From NCBI RefSeq assembly GCF_040438885.1, contig NZ_CP159218.1, positions 4,650,001 to 4,714,000 on the forward strand: a stretch of 64,000 nt of DNA, read 5' to 3'. The notes under the pieces were generated by a model, which searched no databases, was not told the origin of the DNA, and saw nothing but the letters and a program-made list of their open reading frames with translations. Both the position numbers and the translations under genes were made by a program. This DNA comes from Nakamurella sp. A5-74. GTDB taxonomy: Bacteria > Actinomycetota > Actinomycetes > Mycobacteriales > Nakamurellaceae. Below are positions 60,123 through 64,000 of the stretch, in pieces; positions within the stretch are counted from its first letter, which is position 1, and each line of letters begins with the position of its first letter.

Positions 60123-61036
60123 ATGAGCACAGCAGCACCGGTCGCACCTGCCGCGCCGGCGGGGGCAGGATCCGGCGGTACTCGACCGCCGACCGCTTCG
60201 TCCTGGTCCTGATGATCGGCCTCCCGGTCCTCATCGAGCTGGTACTGGTCTGGTTCCCGGCCGTCGCCTCGATCGGCCTGTCGTTCGGGTCGTGGAACGG
60301 CGTCGGCGGGGTCGACAAGATCAAGTGGGTCGGCGCGACCAACTTCGAGAACGTCGTCCAGGTCGACCCGAACTTCTGGCCCGCCCTGCAGCACAACCTG
60401 ATCTGGCTGGTCTTCCTGGCGGTGATCGCCACTCCACTGGGCATCCTGCTCGCAGTACTGCTCGACCGGGAGTTCGCCGGCAGTCGGTTGCTGCAGAGCA
60501 TCTTCTTCATGCCGGTGATGTTCTCCCTCGCCCTCATCGGGGTGATCTGGCAGCTGGTGTTCTCTCCTGAGCAGGGCCTGATCAACGGCGCCTTCGGGAC
60601 CTCCGTCGACTGGTTCGGGGATCCGTCGATCAACATCTGGGCTGCACTGGTTGCCGCCAGCTGGAAGCACATCGGCTACATCATGATCCTGTACCTGGCC
60701 GGCCTGAAGGGTGTCGATCCCTCGCTCCGCGAGGCCGCCGCCCTGGACGGTGCCACGGCGAGCCAGACGTTCTTCCGGGTGGTGTTCCCGGCGATGCGGC
60801 CCATCAACGTCGTCGTCGTGGTGATCACCGTCATCGAGGCACTGCGGGCCTTCGACATCGTCTGGATCATCAACAAGGGCACCAACGGTCTGCAGTTGCT
60901 CTCCACGATGATCGTCACCAACAGCGGTGCGGCTGGCCGGGTCGGCTACGCCTCGGCGCTCGCGGTGATCCTGCTTGTCGTCGCGCTCGTGCCGATCGTC
61001 AGCTATCTGTCCCAGGCATTCAAGGAGAACCGATGA
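60123..61036 (+). CDS. carbohydrate ABC permease (MalF type), N-terminal frameshift in this sequence
   Basis: From ATG 60123 the frame gives MSTAAPVAPAAPAG and then hits a stop at 60210. The frame of the main body, if read upstream, gives RIRRYSTADRFVLVLM, a normal permease start. The two join if one G were added in the G run at 60161-60165. As given, translation could only start at ATG 60212, which removes most of helix 1. The body (to residue 305 if joined) has six helices and the ATPase-contact loop EAAALDGATASQTFF. It is the first channel subunit. Confidence 0.8.
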
Positions 61037-61971
61037 CGGCCACCGACGTCCGTCCAGCACGTCCGTCCCGGGCCGGCCGGAAGGCAGCGATCGCCACCCC
61101 GTCGCCGCTGCGACGCGGGTCGAAGAAGTCGCGCATCGCCATCATCACCTTCCTGGTGATCGCTGCGATGCTCTGGATGATCCCGTTGCTGTGGACGTTC
61201 TACACGTCGCTGCGGCCCTACGACTACTTCAAGGACCACTCCTACTTCTCCATCGGCGGCCCCTACAACTTCGACAACTACGGCGAGGCCTGGAAACAGG
61301 CCGAGTTGCCCAAGTTCTTCCTCAACTCGGCGATCATCACCATCCCCGCGGTGATCATCACGCTCGCTCTCTCCTCGCTCGCGGCGTTCAAGTTGTCCAG
61401 GGTGCCATGGAAGTGGAACATTCCGCTGCTGATCCTGTTCACCGCGGGAAACCTGCTGCCGCAACAGGTTCTGGCCACCCCGCTGTTCCAGATGGCCAAG
61501 CACACCCCGTTGCCGTTGTCGGTGAGCGACTCCGGGTCGTTCATCAACACGTACTACGTCGTCATCGCCGTGAACGTCGCCTTCCAGCTCGGCTTCTGCA
61601 CGTTCGTCATGAGCAACTACATGAAGGCGTTGCCGCACGAGCTCACGGAGGCTGCCCAGGTGGACGGCGCGGGCCTGTGGAAGCAGTACTGGAACATCAT
61701 CCTGCCGCTGTGCCGGCCGCCGCTGGCAGCGCTCGCCACCCTGGAGTTCATCTGGGTGTACAACGACTTCTTCTGGGCATTGTTGTTGGTGCAGAAGGGA
61801 GATCGACTTCCGATCACCTCGGGTCTGAACAACCTCAACGGGCAGTTCGCGCAGAACTACAACCTGCTCTCCGCAGGTGCGCTGCTGTCGGCCGTGCCGG
61901 TGCTCATCATCTACCTGGTCCTGCAACGCCAGTTCGTCGCCGGGTTGACCCTCGGCGCGAACAAGGGATGA
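61033..61971 (+). CDS. carbohydrate ABC permease (MalG type)
   Basis: ATG 61033 overlaps the previous stop by four bases. The product has 312 residues. A basic head (RRGSKKSRI) and six helices are visible. The ATPase-contact loop EAAQVDGAGLWKQYWNIILP is complete. It pairs with the preceding permease. No ATPase gene is present, so a shared MsiK-type ATPase is expected from elsewhere, as usual in actinomycetes. Confidence 0.93.
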   Translation: MTATDVRPARPSRAGRKAAIATPSPLRRGSKKSRIAIITFLVIAAMLWMIPLLWTFYTSLRPYDYFKDHSYFSIGGPYNFDNYGEAWKQAELPKFFLNSAIITIPAVIITLALSSLAAFKLSRVPWKWNIPLLILFTAGNLLPQQVLATPLFQMAKHTPLPLSVSDSGSFINTYYVVIAVNVAFQLGFCTFVMSNYMKALPHELTEAAQVDGAGLWKQYWNIILPLCRPPLAALATLEFIWVYNDFFWALLLVQKGDRLPITSGLNNLNGQFAQNYNLLSAGALLSAVPVLIIYLVLQRQFVAGLTLGANKG

Positions 61972-62771
61972 CCGGGCACGAACGACGACGCCAGATCCTC
62001 GCCGCGCTGGAATCCGGAGCGGTGCGGGTCAGCGAGCTCACCGAGCAGCTCGGTGTCTCGGACATGACGATCCGGCGGGATCTGGAGATCCTGGAGTCGC
62101 ACGGCTGGCTGCGCAAGGTGCACGGCGGTGCGGTCCCGGCCGAGAGCAGCACCAACGAACCGGGCTTCGAGGCCAAGAGCCTGCTCGAGCAACCGGCCAA
62201 GCGCGCCATCGCGGAACATGCGGCCACCCTCGTCGAGCCGCACTCGGTGATCGGTATCTCGGCCGGCACCACCACCTGGATGTTGGCGCGCAGCCTGCAG
62301 TTCCATCCGGGCCCGTTGACCGTCGTGACCAACTCCTCGACGGTCGCCAACGTTCCGATGGCCGCCGCCGGGGGTGGCGCGGCGACCGTGATCCTGACCG
62401 GTGGGGTGCGCACCCCGAGTGCCGCGTTGGTCGGTCCGATCGCCGATCGATCCATCGGTTCCCTGCACCTGGACCGCTTGTTCCTCGGCGTCCACGGGAT
62501 GGATGCCCGAGCTGGGTTCACCACCCCGAACCTGGCCGAGGCACAGACGAACTATGTCCTCGTCCAGCACGCCCGGCAGGTGGTGGTGCTCGCGGACTCC
62601 ACGAAGTGGGCGACCGTCGGGCTCTCGGACTTCGGAGCGCTGTCGATCGCCGACGTGCTGATCACCGACGACCAGCTGACTGCCGAGGCACAACGGCATC
62701 TCGGGGACCTGGTCGGAGAGCTGATCATCGTCTCCAGCGCCGGTGGCCTCGCGGAGAGTGTCCTGTCCTGA
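61968..62771 (+). CDS. DeoR/GlpR family transcriptional repressor
   Basis: ATG 61968 overlaps the permease stop. The product has 267 residues. The DeoR helix-turn-helix reads RRQILAALESGAVRVSELTEQ and DMTIRRDLEILE. The C-terminal sensor domain has ISAGTTTWMLAR, VVTNSSTVANV and ADSTKWATVG, family hallmarks that bind a sugar phosphate. It probably controls this sugar uptake operon. Confidence 0.92.
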   Translation: MTGHERRRQILAALESGAVRVSELTEQLGVSDMTIRRDLEILESHGWLRKVHGGAVPAESSTNEPGFEAKSLLEQPAKRAIAEHAATLVEPHSVIGISAGTTTWMLARSLQFHPGPLTVVTNSSTVANVPMAAAGGGAATVILTGGVRTPSAALVGPIADRSIGSLHLDRLFLGVHGMDARAGFTTPNLAEAQTNYVLVQHARQVVVLADSTKWATVGLSDFGALSIADVLITDDQLTAEAQRHLGDLVGELIIVSSAGGLAESVLS

Positions 62772-62876
62772 CGCGCAGCGCGCGCTGATCCGCCGTCCCA
62801 CCCGTCCACGTCCCCGTGTCGGCTGCACACCGCAGACGGCCCACCGTCACCCGATCAGACCGAGGTGCTTCCAGCC

Positions 62877-64000
62877 GTGCCGACCGACCAGCCCGAACTG
62901 CTGCACCTGCGCGCGGACGGGGTGAGCGTGCTGTTGCGCCTCCCCACCGATCGTCAGGCCGAGATCCTCTGGTGGGGAACGGATCTGGGCCCGCTCGGTG
63001 ATGCCGAGCTGTCCTCGGTCGCGACGGCGAGTGTGGGATCCGTCCCGAACAACTCACTCGACCGGCCGTACCGCCGCGGGCTGCTCCCCGAGCGCTCCCA
63101 GGGATACCGCGGCCGGCCGGGACTCGTCGGGCATCGCTCGGGAGATGCGTTCGCGCCGCTGCTGCGCACCGCGCAGCTCACCGCGGACGCGAACACCGTC
63201 GTGCTGACCGCGGTCGACGAGAGATCCGGTCTGCAGGTCGTCAGCACCCTGCAGCTGGACGCCAACGGTGTCCTGCATCTGCACCACACCCTGACCAACA
63301 CGGGTGACACCGCGTTCGAGGTCGGCGAGCTGGCGCTGATCGTCCCGATCCCGGCGGACGCCACCGAGATCGCCGACTTCACCGGTCGGTGGACCGCCGA
63401 GCGGATGCCGCAGCGACTGCCGTTGCGTGAGGGAGCCTGGCTCCGCCAGAACCGTCGGGGTCGCACCGGTGCCGACGCCGCCACACTGACAATGGTCGGC
63501 ACCGAGAGCTTCCGATTCCGCAGCGGCGAGGTGTGGGCGGTACACCTCGGCTGGAGCGGCGACCAGTCGGTGTGGGCCGAATCCCATCCGGACGGCACTC
63601 GGGTGCTCGGCGCCGCCGAACTGCTGGAGGCCGGCGAGATCGTGCTGGCACCGGGGGAGGAATACACGACACCCGAACTTTTCGCCGTCCACTCGGCGGC
63701 CGGTTCGGACGGCATCGCCGACCGGCTGCACGCCATGCTCCGTGCCCGCGCACACCATCCGACGACACCGCGACCCGTTGTCCTGAACACCTGGGAGGCC
63801 GTGTACTTCGACCACGACCTGGCCCGCCTGCAGCACCTGGCCGAGGTCGCCGCCGACCTCGGCGTCGAGCGCTTCGTGCTGGACGACGGCTGGTTCGGCG
63901 GACGCCGCAACGACCTCTCCTCGCTCGGTGACTGGCAGGTCTCGACCGAGGCCTGGCCGGACGGTCTCGGTCCGATCGCCCGGCACGTGCAGGACCTGGG
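62877..64000 (+). CDS. alpha-galactosidase, GH36 (3' end outside window)
   Basis: GTG 62877 opens a frame that runs past the right edge, with 374 codons visible. The N-terminal beta-sandwich (ILWWGTDLGPLG, RPGLVGHRSGDAFAP) precedes the barrel. The GH36 barrel starts RPVVLNTWEAVYFDHD and LGVERFVLDDGWFGGRRNDL. The catalytic nucleophile and acid Asp residues would lie beyond the window. It removes alpha-1,6-galactose from raffinose-type sugars or galactolipids. It follows the sugar ABC and DeoR genes by about 105 bp. Confidence 0.9.
   Translation, partial: MPTDQPELLHLRADGVSVLLRLPTDRQAEILWWGTDLGPLGDAELSSVATASVGSVPNNSLDRPYRRGLLPERSQGYRGRPGLVGHRSGDAFAPLLRTAQLTADANTVVLTAVDERSGLQVVSTLQLDANGVLHLHHTLTNTGDTAFEVGELALIVPIPADATEIADFTGRWTAERMPQRLPLREGAWLRQNRRGRTGADAATLTMVGTESFRFRSGEVWAVHLGWSGDQSVWAESHPDGTRVLGAAELLEAGEIVLAPGEEYTTPELFAVHSAAGSDGIADRLHAMLRARAHHPTTPRPVVLNTWEAVYFDHDLARLQHLAEVAADLGVERFVLDDGWFGGRRNDLSSLGDWQVSTEAWPDGLGPIARHVQDL

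Noticed and set aside
1-64000. tRNA, rRNA or insertion sequence
   Set aside because: No cloverleaf, rRNA core sequence or transposase motif was noticed in any gap; a tRNAscan or ISfinder run would be needed to exclude them fully.

Overview
The window is GC-rich, densely packed chromosomal DNA with frequent GTG starts and GTGA/ATGA gene overlaps. It carries the block pcnA, NUDIX (mutT4-like), DUF6049, murJ, pseudokinase, sigM, anti-sigma, trxB, trxA, cwlM, which in Actinomycetota lies near the replication origin. DtxR/IdeR-type iron boxes and CwlM/MurJ regulators also fit an actinomycete. The many short repeats resemble those of Nakamurella-type genomes, but the genus is inference only. No rRNA, tRNA, CRISPR array, phage or insertion sequence was seen.

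Layout. 1-5.8 kb: end of an ABC-2 permease, an alpha/beta hydrolase, an arginase-like protein, a frameshifted GNAT acetyltransferase, a Y-family polymerase and an epimerase. 5.8-10.0 kb: a FAD disulfide oxidoreductase divergent from a methyltransferase / radical SAM / CDP-alcohol phosphatidyltransferase operon, a candidate uncharacterised lipid-modification locus. 10-17.4 kb: SdpI-like and unknown proteins, an AlgH-type protein, two MFS exporters, a large 34-bp tandem repeat and a VOC protein. 17.4-25.4 kb: an ABC exporter operon ending in a secreted YncE/phosphoesterase, a decayed RibD_C protein, an iron-box-controlled siderophore-interacting reductase and a MOSC protein.

25.8-53.8 kb: the conserved pcnA-to-cwlM block, interrupted between pcnA and the NUDIX gene by about 12 kb of acyl-CoA metabolism genes (fadD, enoyl-CoA hydratase, thiolase, acyl-CoA dehydrogenase, acyltransferase), LysE/LysR, a stand-alone UMP kinase, a LuxR regulator and RidA. 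The core part joins lipid II export (MurJ), its pseudokinase partner, the CwlM regulator, SigM with its membrane anti-sigma, and thioredoxin. Between the anti-sigma gene and trxB sits a second sigma-like protein carrying its own membrane segment and a large extracellular domain.

54-64 kb: an iron-box-controlled siderophore ABC importer, then a sugar ABC importer (first permease frameshifted in this sequence), a DeoR repressor and the start of a GH36 alpha-galactosidase. The parB/parA genes that usually follow cwlM are absent here.

Non-coding DNA is rich in several families of short tandem and dispersed inverted repeats, some at two or more loci.
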